Source: Achatina immaculata (taxonomy: Eukaryota; Mollusca; Gastropoda; Stylommatophora; Achatinidae). From it: a DNA stretch of 64,000 bases. Location: NCBI GenBank assembly GCA_009760885.1, contig CM019716.1, forward strand, positions 1,370,501 to 1,434,500, given 5' to 3'. Under the pieces are notes generated by a model that made no database searches, had not been told where the DNA came from, and worked only from the letters and a program-made list of their open reading frames with translations. Position numbers and translations under genes: made by a program. Below, in pieces: positions 40,498-51,800 of the stretch (its first letter is position 1; the number at the start of each line of letters is the position of its first letter).

Positions 40498-40595
40498 GAA
40501 GTGAACGATTCATTCACTTCCGTCCTAATTTCAATCCACTTCAATCAAAAACTAAAAACATCGGACATAATAAGATTCGAAACAAACGCAACTTC

Positions 40596-40624
40596 ACAAC
40601 AACAACAACAACAACAACAACAAA
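40596..40624. repeat. (CAA)n microsatellite
   Basis: About nine CAA units, roughly 100 bp upstream of the inferred RPS14 start. Confidence 0.9.
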
Positions 40625-40673
40625 TCCAGCTGGAAAATACCTAATATTCTGTTGTAATTTAAACATTTTTACT

Positions 40674-41640
40674 AATACTAAACGTTGCATTGATTCTTCA
40701 TTGTTAAAGTCTCTACAATTATTTTTAAATGTTTTTTTTTTCAAAAAAGATTTCTGTCGGAGGCCACCTCTAGAGGTGGCGAGCCCATGACCTGAGTGTC
40801 TGGAGTGGCAAGGATAAAAGTTTTTGAATAAAAAAAAAAAAGCTTCAGAATCTGTACACGGTAAAATTATTAATGGTGCCAGTAAGAAACTAAAAAAGGA
40901 ACATATGCTATTTTGACAACCATCTCCAAAAGGTACTGTATACTGGATTAGACCTATCTCGGTTACTGGTTCCCGGGAGTTGCTTCATTACACTCGGGAC
41001 ATGCTCATAAATGTCCTGCACATGACATCAGGATGTCCCTTAGCGTTTTTGCTGACATAATTCCAGTATTGTGTTGTTTGTAGAGTGCTCTTGTTCGAGT
41101 GGTTAAATCTGGGATTTGCCTCCACTTCCTCTGATTACATGTAAGTCGTTGCTACCTGAAGGATTGATATATGTCTTGTGTGTCCACTTTGATGTTTCCT
41201 AGAAGGCTTTTGTTGCAAGTTGGTCAGCTTGTTCGTTACCATGAACTCCGGCATGCTCCTGACAGTATATTCATGTGGTGTTTTGGATTTGCGAGATTAG
41301 TTTAGCCACCCACATCTAATGGCACGTGTTCTTGATGACCTATGAGAATCTGTAATGACTGTAGTTTGTTGTGCTTTTTTTTTTTTTTTGAGTCATCGGC
41401 CATTTCAGTGCTTGCGTGATGGCTTCAGTTTCCATCCCTGTGCCTGAGGATGTGCTGTATGCTCCAGCCCTAAGCTTGACAATTTTTTTTTCCTCTCAAG
41501 TATGCTGCAAAACCCCATCCGCTTTTTGTTTCTCTGCGTACAGATCTGTCCGTGTAGATGATGATGTCGTCAGAGTTTGAAAATTTCTTAATTAATTAGT
41601 TTATTTCTTCTAGTGTTTCCTTGTGGCCCAGTTTCTGCAT
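40674..41640 (-). mobile_element. Family E LINE, RNase H to 3' end
   Basis: The - strand reads IIYTDRS (RNase H first motif, YTDGS changed to YTDRS) near 41560, a METEAI-type Glu motif near 41430, and the CQEHAG.HGNE.AD.LA motif near 41260-41215. It then runs in non-coding sequence to the 3' boundary shared with 16466. Frame breaks throughout. Confidence 0.7.
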
Positions 41641-41654
41641 TCTTTGGTTAATGT

Positions 41655-42075
41655 GATATATCAGTCAGTCATTTGCATGTCCCTTGCCTTTACCTCCCAA
41701 ACACCATCCTGTAGGCCACTCAGTTGTAAGCAAGATTCCCTGCTGCTAATGCATCCATCTGCTGATCATCAACGCTGTCTTGCATCCATCTTTGCTGTGG
41801 TCTTTCTCTCTCCCATTTTGTACCCTTCCAATACTGTCCTCTCCAAATTTTCATGGCGTTTAGGCTTTCTTCAATATTAAGTTCTTGTAGTGTAGATATA
41901 TTTGTTCTTTTTTGTGTCCATTATATTTGAAGGACTCTTTTGTAGCATTTACATTCAAAGGCATTTATGTGTTTCTCAGCTGTTTTGTTAAGCGTCCAGG
42001 TCCCATGGTCACATGCTGAGATGGAAAAGATGCAGGTTCTTAAAAATCTTATTTTTTGTAGTTCTGCCTGTTCTG
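41655..42075 (-). mobile_element. Family A LINE fragment, internally deleted
   Basis: Colinear with 4976-5440 on the - strand (GAGAAACACATAAATGCC, GTTCTTTTTTGTGTCC context). About 40 bp is lost near 41865 relative to the 4970 copy. Confidence 0.78.
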
Positions 42076-42639
42076 TCTGGACCAAGTGGTGGATGGAAAT
42101 GGAGCCGGCAGATTGTGTTAGTTATAGTCACCACTCTATGATGGTAGGCAGATGATCTCATTTAAGGACAATGGCTATGATCACTGCCCGGAAGGAAAAC
42201 AACGGCAAACTACCTTATGGAAATATACCAAGAAACCCTAACAGCAACATGTGATGTGTACTTCAATTGAATATCCTCAAAAAGATTCGCCACTGAATTA
42301 ATATAAAGCGAAGAAGTTTGATTTTCATGAACATTGATGATATTATGTCTAGATCTAGGCCATATTTTAATATTTTTTCCCTTATTTTGCAGCTGGATTT
42401 TGTAATTTAGAGGACACAAAAGGCATATTTCCAAATCTACATCTTTTATTATTATTATCACCCCTGGAAAGAACTGTGTTAAGAACACACTTATCTTGAC
42501 ATAGTCTTTATGAGACGGGGAGCATAGAACTGGTCGCTTAAAAACTCTGACCTACTTCTGTAGCCCAGAAACCTGTAGCAATCAACACTAATTGTAATTG
42601 TTATTTTTTATAAAATGTAATGTCAGGATGGTGGACAGA

Positions 42640-43845
42640 TGGGACATGGAGATCGTCGCCAGGGATGAGGAATGTCTGGTGTGAAACCAATGAATCCAGG
42701 ACGTGACAAGCCTATGGGTCTTTACAACAATGGCTATCAGAATGATTTAAACCCGCTGCCGTGCATGGAGTGGCGCTCCTCCTGGCCAGTTAAGAAAAGT
42801 GCGAATGGGGTTGCCGCACGGCGCCACCGTGGAAAAGGTGAAAGAAAGGGTTAAGTGAAGTAATCAGTAGTCTCGAGATCAGGACTGCTAAAATCATAGC
42901 ACCTCTGCTCTGGAGGTCGGCCACGTCCTATGTGCAAGCCATACCGGTCGGATTGCCTGAACCGGCTTAACCCAAGGGTTAAACTAAGACACTACTGGCG
43001 AGATTCTTCGTCTGCCGCGCATGGGGTGAAACTCCTCCCTGCCAATGAAGAAAATGCGATTAAGGTTGCCGAGCGGCGCAGCTGTGAAAATGTGATAGAA
43101 AGGATAAAGTGAAGATTAATCGGTACGTCCAGTAGTCTCGCGACGAGAGCTACTCATACCACGGCACCTCTGCTCTAGAGGCCAGCCACGTCCAATATAC
43201 ACCCATACTGGTGAAGTATGCCTAAACCGGCTTAAACCAGGGGTGAAACTTGATGACTACTCATGTCATGGTACTTCTGCTCTAGAGGTCGAACACGTCC
43301 TAAATGCACCCATACTGGGATAATACGCATAAACCGGCTTAACCCAGTGGTGAAACCTAATAGTGGCGAGGATTCGTCCTCCTGGACAAAAGCTCCGTCC
43401 TGGTCACAATTAGGAAAGGTAGCGGCCACGACCACTAAACGCTGAAATCAGAGACACTGGACCAGTGCAGTCTAGATAGTCAACCACCTCTCACCCGACA
43501 GGGATATATGCGTATCCTAATCACGCTGAGGTTTTCCGGTGGGAAAGTCCATCGCTAGACTAGATGGGCAACCACCTCTCACCCAGTGGGGATATACTGA
43601 TATCCAAAACACGTCGAGGTTTTCCGGTGAGAAAGTCACAACTCTATATTAAACTGGTGCAACGAAAACCACAGAGTCACGCAATCCCGCTTCTGCGATA
43701 CTCTGAGCCTTATGTGGTTCTCGGGGATCTCTTGTGGCCCTCTCGGGGGATCACAGGAGGACCACAGGACCAATCAAGGACCACAGGAGTAAATTCAGTA
43801 GGATCATGGGGCGATCTTGGTGGTAGCAACGAACGAAGAAGAAGA
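42640..43845 (+). mobile_element. Family G retroelement, long copy
   Basis: Ordered modules: TGCCGTGCATGGAGTGGCGC-type units at 42755 and 43010; GGCACCTCTGCTCTAGAGG...TACTGG...CTAAACCGGCTTAA units at 42898, 43158 and 43268; two CACCTCTCACCC...GGTTTTCCGGTG units; and the 3' end GATCTTGGTGGTAGCAACGA followed by ACGAAGAAGAAG. Open frames here are not kept in other copies. Confidence 0.75.
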
Positions 43846-44021
43846 TTAAATTATCATGAAGAAGCGGAACCCATAAAATATTTTATTTATTTTTGTATGC
43901 TACTCGTAACAAATATAAACATGTAAAGGTTTGTGGTACAAGTGGGAAAAAAAACTGAAATATATTTTAAAAAATAAAAGCTAACAACGAAATCGCTCAA
44001 CTTTAGCTAATCAGACATCTC

Positions 44022-44037
44022 TCTCTCTCCCCCCCCC

Positions 44038-44075
<38 letters not shown>

Positions 44076-44105
44076 AACAAACACACACACACACACACAC
44101 ACACC
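44022..44105. repeat. (CT)n(CA)n compound microsatellite
   Basis: A run of CT units with an inserted C-tract passes into CA units interrupted by AAACAAA. Between RPS14 and ZSWIM8. Confidence 0.92.
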
Positions 44106-45685
44106 CTGTGTCCAAGGCACATGGGGCTTCCGCAAAGGCTTTCCACAAATGCCTGTCCATTGCCTTTTTTTTTTTTCAGCTCTTGCCCAAGCGAGCCCTC
44201 TATTGCTCAAATCCTCTGTTATTTTTTTCTCCATATCTCCTTTTCAGACATATCACATTAGAAAACTACGCAAAATGAAATAGTGTGGTTGGCACCAGAT
44301 GATGATGTCAGCTAAAAGATGACACATTTCGTAGCGAAAACAGCAGTCAAATTCTGAATGATGAGATGTGTGCAAGTCTGCTGTTGCAGTGAGAAATAAG
44401 ACACACACAAAAAAAAACCGCAAAATCAGAATGGCTAATCATAAGCACCTGGGGGAAGCGGGAGGGAGAGAAATAGTTTTTTTTTTTTTTTGCAACAGCT
44501 TGCAAAATTCCTCTTGGAGGCCCAGTGTGCACATATCATGCCCATAAACATAAAAAATAACAATAGGCCAAATGTTTTTTTTTCCTTTCGTTTTATTCGT
44601 TTCCAAAGAAGGAAAGCGGGGGGGGGGGGGGGGGTATTAGCTACTCAGAATTCCTACATGAAAAGAGTTTAATCATTTATGGTAATTACGTGGGCATACA
44701 AATTAATTACAACAAAACTGAACGACGAGTTTGTGACAACACTAGTAAATCTTGGGTTGGAAAGAGAAAGTAATGAAATCTAACTGCTTTAGTAAAAAAG
44801 CTTCGGACATGTTGACATGAAATGTTCTCTATTTGTCTCCAGTCCGTTCAACTTATTCTATTTTCTCCTGTTGTTACGAAGCGTTAACACTCTTCCTTCC
44901 TCTCTCTTCCTACAAGAGTGCAAGTCGAGTTTTTCTTCTAAGTGGCACAGAAATCAGAGTATTCGTTAACTCAAAACATAGAAAAATAAATAAATCCATA
45001 TGTACATCGTAGCCAATTTCAGAGATGGTTCTCAAACTACCATGGAAATATTCAACAATAGGATAAAGATTGTGCAGCTTCAGTTGTATGCATTCTGCTG
45101 CAGTCTCTAGCGGTTTCGGCACCGCTGTAGAAAGGAAAAAAAAAAAAACCGAAATGAATATGAAGGCAAGAGAAAAAGTACAGTACAGGACTTTAAATAT
45201 GCAAATAAGATGATGACCCGCTAAATTAGGAAAGGATAACAATTATAAAGCTGGCGAGAAAAACTGATGAATTTAAAAAGATAATACGGGAAGAGAGAAA
45301 AAAAAATTTTTTCCCGGAGGTTAAAACCCGGCGAAAGTACGGAAGTTACCGGAATCAACCGACATCTGTCGAGCGATTTTGTTATTGTTGTATGCTGGGA
45401 GGGCTGGAATCAACGTTCGACACATATCGCCCTATTTGGAAGCAGAATTGTGCGCTTGCTTTCAAATACTTTGACGACAATGTAAACAAGTATTGACGTT
45501 CATTTACTTGTCCAGGTTAATGAAGCCAAAAGCCATGTTGTTTAAGTGAGTAGGTGGATTGTTCAAGCGGTGGATCGATTCACGTCTGCTGTGTTCCATT
45601 TCGCCGAGAAACCCAGTTTTGGTCTGGGCTCGTCGACAGGGTCAGCAAACTTTTCAGTAGCTCTTCACGATAAACTATCTCGAAC
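44106..45685. other. ZSWIM8 upstream region and 5'UTR
   Basis: No conserved frame. A G-tract lies near 44620. From about 45300 the sequence becomes less AT-rich with several CpGs (CGGCGAAAGTACGG, GTCGAGCGA), consistent with a promoter and 5'UTR. No TATA box was assigned. Confidence 0.4.
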
Positions 45686-45857
45686 ATGGACTTAATGTTC
45701 GAATGGGAATATGAAGGGGATAGGTTTTCTTTCGAGGACAGCGATCGTTTCGAAGAGGATTCCCTTTGTTCGTGGGGAAGTGAGCCAGAAAGTGTTTGCA
45801 ATAATTGGAGAGGTTGGAAAAGACAAAATGGAGGACCCAACGTAGGCATAAACAGGG
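45686..45857 (+). CDS. ZSWIM8: ZSWIM8 exon 1
   Basis: ATG at 45686 has an in-frame TAA 15 nt upstream, supporting this start. It encodes MDLMFEWEYEGDRFSFEDSD, then RFEEDSLCSWGSEPESVCNN and WRGWKRQNGG, the conserved ZSWIM8 N-terminus. The donor GTGAGT is at 45858, phase 1. The next exon is 4.4 kb away. Confidence 0.92.
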
Positions 45858-48800
45858 GTGAGTAACCTCCACCCACCAGCTGGGCAGGTCGTAAGTAGCA
45901 CTAATATATCGGATCCTTTACAGTTAATGAATATTTTAAACATTGTGAATACTTGTTCCTAATATTTTCCCGCCTGATCAAACTACGAACCTCAAACAGA
46001 CTCCACCATAAGCTTTATTCGTTGTTGGTTGTAGCCATTCTGTCCTTTCTTTATTGACGTTTTTAGGTCCCCCCCCCACATACCCCCACCCCTAAACTCG
46101 CAACACCTTTCCAGGACATCGGCGTTATTTAATTTCCAACATAATATTTGTTCAGTTTTATCCGTTAAAGTAATTTGATGCATAAATTTGTACCAGACGA
46201 GCAATTCAGAAGTTGAAAAACGAATAGATCGTACAATGAGCTTTTATTATAGTAGTTGCTGTGCAGTATTGATTTTTTTTTTTCTAGGTTACCTTAAACA
46301 CTTAACCTAGAAAAATGTGTGAACAATTCAGATGTTCTATACATTTTTGAATAGTTCGGTGTACATCAGATGTACAGAAACATCATAATTGTTTTGTAAG
46401 ATGAATGTATTTTTGAGAAGGTTTCTACATGGGCCTACAAGTTTGAGACACAACCTGGCTTGACGTGGAAAGTAGGTCGAATGTTTAGCTTCAGCTGAGA
46501 ACAATGAAACGGGGAGCAGTGACATAACAGAGATTGTGCACGTAGTGTGCAGGAGTGTGATGTGAAATGTGATAGCGTTGTGATGGTGATTGGAAGTGAA
46601 ATGCAATTTTGGCTAATGGTTGTGATTTTTAAATTTTTTAATTTAGGTTTTAGAAAGAGAAACTCTCTCTTCTCTCTCTCTTTTTGCATTTTATTTTACT
46701 GTTGATTCAAACAGTTCAGATCTGTTACACTCTTAGTAATTAAATACTTTATATTTCATTTTTGGGGCACTTTTATTATGTGCATAATTAATTTGTCATT
46801 TTCTCAATATCTGCGAAATCTCTTATCATATTGTGAAAGATGTTGAAAGTACAGAAGTTAGAAAAATAGTTGCACCAGAAGATCTGCATCTCATAGAAGA
46901 TTCATGTCTCTCTGCTGACTTGTCTCTTGTGTGCTAAATTTGTAAAGATTATGGGTACAGGTGTTTCAAAAGACCTTGGAGATAGCATTAATATTTTCTG
47001 TTATGGTATGTAGGGTTCTCCAATAAATTTCTGAAGATTACAGATGCAGGTCTCAAAGGATCTTCAGGATAGCATAACTATTTTTTTTCCTTTTATGATA
47101 GTAATATTCTCTAGAACTGATTAAATTTGTAAGAGTCCATCTCCCCAGCTCCAAATCAAGAAGTGAGGAAAGCCATCAGAGTATATATACCATCTGATAG
47201 GATGCCTTTTTTTTTTCTTTTTGTGCAAGTTCTTTACACACTGCATCAGTATTTGGTTATGTGGATGGTGGTGGGTGGTGGTGGTGGCAGTGGTGTGAAG
47301 GTAATTCCTACAACAACTAGAAAAAAGATCAGTAAAACAACAAAATACATACACAGCAGTGATGTTTGAATATTATTGCTGATCAGTGTAACATTATAGA
47401 CACCTACAAAAAATGAGAGATCTACAAATATTCATTATTTTAAATCTAAAAATTGTCTCTAAAATTTAAAAAAAAAAAGGTTAAATATGTCAAACAGCTG
47501 CCTCTGTTGTTATGATTGGAAAGCAGTACTGGTCCATCCTTAGGTTAAAATTCAGGCTCTTGGCATGACAGTGTGGGAGTATTTTCATTGTATATGATGA
47601 TATTTCTTGTATGCCAACTGTATTCTTATGGATACATATGACAGGGCACAACAGGTCTGATTATTATTTATAGGACATTTTTCTGGTGCTTGTAAGTGGC
47701 ATTTAAGAAAATTTATGTGTATGTTTTAAGGGGACGATGGATTACCGTCGTAATTTTGGAGTTCCTAGAATTTTCCAACCAGATTCTTGGTGTTTTGTTA
47801 TTTTTTTTTTCTTTGAAGAAATCATAAATTGTTGGGCAAAAGGCAGCATGTAGGGAGGAGATTTTTACTTGGAAATATGAATGACATGTAAGAGAAGGTG
47901 AATCAACTGAGTGACCAGTACAGAGCAAGAAACAGATGCAAAATGCAGAAGTTCTTCTTCTTCTGCATTCAGGGTTGTTGGTCACATCAGATCCTGATCC
48001 CTGTCATCATGGCAAAGTCCACAGTCATCTCCAGATCATGATAGGAGTCCCAAAGCTTTTATCCTCTGGCCATGTCTCACACCTCAGGTCTGCATGGTTT
48101 GAGCACTCCTGAAGGATATGTTCTGGAGTCTGGACTCCACTGCCACATGGACACTCGTCTGTGTGAGACATTTTAATTTGACTGTTGTGATTTCCTGTAT
48201 GTTTGCCTGTAGGTTGTTTATTGTTTTTAGAGATTCTAGAAGTGCCCTGCAGTCTGTGAAGGAGGCTGTTTTGTGTAGTAGTTGCTGATTTTCTGTTTCA
48301 AGTGTTCTGAGGGCTTCAAGGATGGCTGTTGTTTCTGCCCTGTAGTTGGAGAAAATGCAGGAGTAATATGTGACGTGATATATGAGTTATGAAGTACAGT
48401 TTAGCTAATTTTTTTTTTTTAGACTTGTTAGCTTGATATTTGATGTGTTTGTGTTGCTGTTTTACAGAAGCAGGACCTGTTTTGCAGTAGGGCTTTTCAT
48501 TGAAGTCTAGGTACTTGCCTTGGGGATTACACTTATGATTTTGAAAGAAGTAGGGGTTATTTGTGGTGGGGATTATGAAAATTCAAGTTATATTTTCCAG
48601 CAAATTATAATCAGCAATAAGCTCTTCAGTGCAACAAACTATCAGATCTTAAGGATGCCTTGTAAAAAATTGGCTTACAGCACAGAGTCACCTTGCAGTG
48701 GATTCCATCCCACTGTGGGATACCGGGCAATGAGAAAGCTGATTGTCTGGCCAAAGAAGGCACTGAAATGGAGCAACCAGACATACCAATTACCTATAAT

Positions 48801-51800
48801 CAGAAGAAAAGCATGATAAAAACCTACAGGAAGCCACAAACACCACCACATGATGACTATCACATGCTAAACAGAAAGGAACAGGTCACCATTTTCCTTC
48901 TCCGAACAGGACACAGCCAACTCCAAAGTCATATGTATACAAAGTTTAAGGTTGGTGCTACTAACCTTTTGTACATGTGCCCAGGTGCCCCAAACTGGAG
49001 AACATATCCTCCAAAACTGCACCAACTATGAAACACTGAGAAATAAATACTGGCCCAGTGAAACCACCAAAGAAGATAAGCTTTATGGTTCCATACATGA
49101 ATTACAAAAAAAACAGTGAAATTTATCCAAGAGACAGGACTGCAGATATAGACAGACAATGCGTACAAAGACGAAGAAGATAATCAGCGATACAACCATA
49201 TCCACTGTGAAAGAAATGGCGATGAAAAAATGTCAGGACATGCACTTGGAAAGCCTACTACAAACACAACCAACAAACTCTAATCTGGATCCCCAGGTAA
49301 AGAGGAAGCAAGGAAGACCTAGAAACACCTGGAAAGGAATCTTGAAGCAGTGACCAAAAGAGATTGACTACACTAGGAGACGGTTGGAAGAAATAGCCCA
49401 GGATAGAAATAAATACAGAGCCCTTTTTGATGACCTATGGCCCAGACAGGGATAAAGAGGGCGAGGAAGGAATACAAGCATATAAAACTGAGTTATGATA
49501 CTATTTGTGAGGCAGTCCATGAGAGATTTTTACATAAACCACTGGTACTTTAAAAAAAAAAAAAAACTTGCTTGCCACTTGAAATATGTTTTAAGTACTT
49601 ACCACACTGAGATTTCACATATAATTTTGACAGTGATTATGCTTGGTTTTGATTTTTGATCCCCAGTTATGATTTTGTCACTCTTTACTTTTGTGTCAAG
49701 TAGTGGAATGCAAAAGACTTGTTTGGTTGATCTGTATTTTCTTTACTATATTTCCATGATTGAAGGATTTGGTGATAGCAGATGTTTCTGATCTTTCTTT
49801 TATATGCTTATATTCCTGCCATTTTGATCTTTCAACACTCTGCAGGCCAGTAGGTGGTGTTTCATTGTTTTTTTATTCTTGTCACTTGTATTACAGTGTG
49901 GTCACAGCCTGAAGGTTATGTGCTAATGTCTGTGGCTTAAGTTGTTGATATTGTCTCTGAGATAGGTATTGGCAAGTTTATCTTTTGGTTGTGTCTCAGT
50001 CTCTTGGCCCGTCCGCTGCTGCTTGAAATTGTTCTGTATAGTATCATCTCATGGTTCTCTTGTTGGCTGGGATGTGAGGTTGCAGCATGATGGCTCCATT
50101 CTTGGTAGTCTTCCCTGCATGTTCACTACCTCTGATGACCTTGTGACCTGTTAGCCACTGTAGGGTGATCTTAATTACACAAGTACTCTCATCACTTTAA
50201 GCAGACTGCAGTGATTTTACATCTATTTTCTGTGATTTTAGAACGGCAAGTGAGTCCACTGGCAGAACTTTCAGCAAAAGCTGTGGCATGCTACATACCA
50301 TTTGAGGTTGTGGAACACTTCCCGGAACCAATACCAGAGCCGATCCAGTTAAGAATAGCCTTTTGGAGCTTCCCAGAGAGTGAAGAAGATATACGGTATG
50401 TTGGTTTTACTTTCATATCCTAATTTTTCTGCTGCTTAAATGATAGTGTTATCATGCTGATGAAAGCAATAAACTCATTCTGATGGACAAAGTAAGCTCA
50501 TTCTGATAAAATAAAAATCAGTCTAATAAATACAATAAGTTTATTGTAATAATTGCAGCAAACTCATTGTAATAAATATTGTAAACTGATTTTTAATAAA
50601 TACAGGAAACATATTTAGATATTTTAAATAGCTTTTTAATAAATATAGTGCGTAAACTTTGTAATAATTATGGCAGATTTGTTCTAACAAATATAATAAA
50701 TAAAAATGAGATATTTGTAAGTCACGAATGAAAAAATTTGTTTGTTACTATGAGATCTGAGAAGAACTGAAGAAAAAAAAGTATGTTATATGGAGAGCAC
50801 CTCATTATCATTTGAAATGGAAAAGAGGGCCAAAATTGAAGATGAAAGATATAAATGTAAGAAGACAGGACCTTGCAACATAACAATAAAACAGTATCAC
50901 TTGCTGTTCTTCTGGCCAGTTATGCAAATCCAGTTTTAGCAGAATTAGCAATGAGAGAAGCTATTCAGCAAAGTGATTTTTTTACAAATGCCACAATAGC
51001 TAGCTAAGGTCTGCTTCAAAACAATCTTCCAAGATGAAAAGTTCCACTATTTTGTGATTGTTATTATACAAATTTCAGTAAACTCATTGAAACCACTAAA
51101 GAAGATAAGCTGTACGGTTCCATACATGAATTACAAAAAACAGTGAAATTTGTCCAAGAGACAGGACTGCAGATATAGACAGACAGTGCGAACGAAGAAG
51201 AAGAAGTAAACTCATTATCATTACATTCATTATAATAAATGCAGTGAACACTCTGGTAAAACTCAGTAAAGACATTCCAAAAGATAAAAGTTAAATTGCA
51301 TTTAAAATACTCATAATGTTAAAAAAACTTATTTCAGTATGAGTCACACAAATAAAAAGAAGAAAACCTCATGGGAAAAACAGCTTTGAATTGTAGTATT
51401 TCAGACGTTTTAAATTCTCATTCGAAGTTCAGGATTTAAATAATAATTGATCTAGAAGATAATATCACAGAGAGTTTGTAGTGTAATGTGACAATGTTTT
51501 TCATTCTTAGACTGTATTCATGCCTGGCTAATGGGAGCGCTGATGAGTTTACCAAAGGAGAACACTTGTACAAGAATAAGTGTGTGAAGGACACGCTGCA
51601 GATTGGTACGGTCATAACGTAGATGTTGTATTTTCCATTCACTTACTTTTAATTTTTGCGTAATGTTTACATAAATATAAAATAGCTCTAGCTAGTTTCC
51701 AGGCAGTTTGATCTGCTTATTTTGTGCAGGTGTGGTGTGGATGAGTGTCCTGAATTTAAGAGAGCATATACAGGATGATCTGGTTAGTTGTTAGATGGCT

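Noticed and set aside
43564..43926. 120-codon frame as a protein
   Set aside because: It lies across family G modules; the frame is not kept in the copies at 3268 and 52025.
44022..44105. CT/CA tract as a regulatory GAGA-type promoter element
   Set aside because: It is 1.6 kb from the ZSWIM8 start and typical simple sequence; nothing else supports a role.
45580..45943. Three overlapping - strand open frames
   Set aside because: They are antisense to ZSWIM8 exon 1 and have no recognisable motifs.
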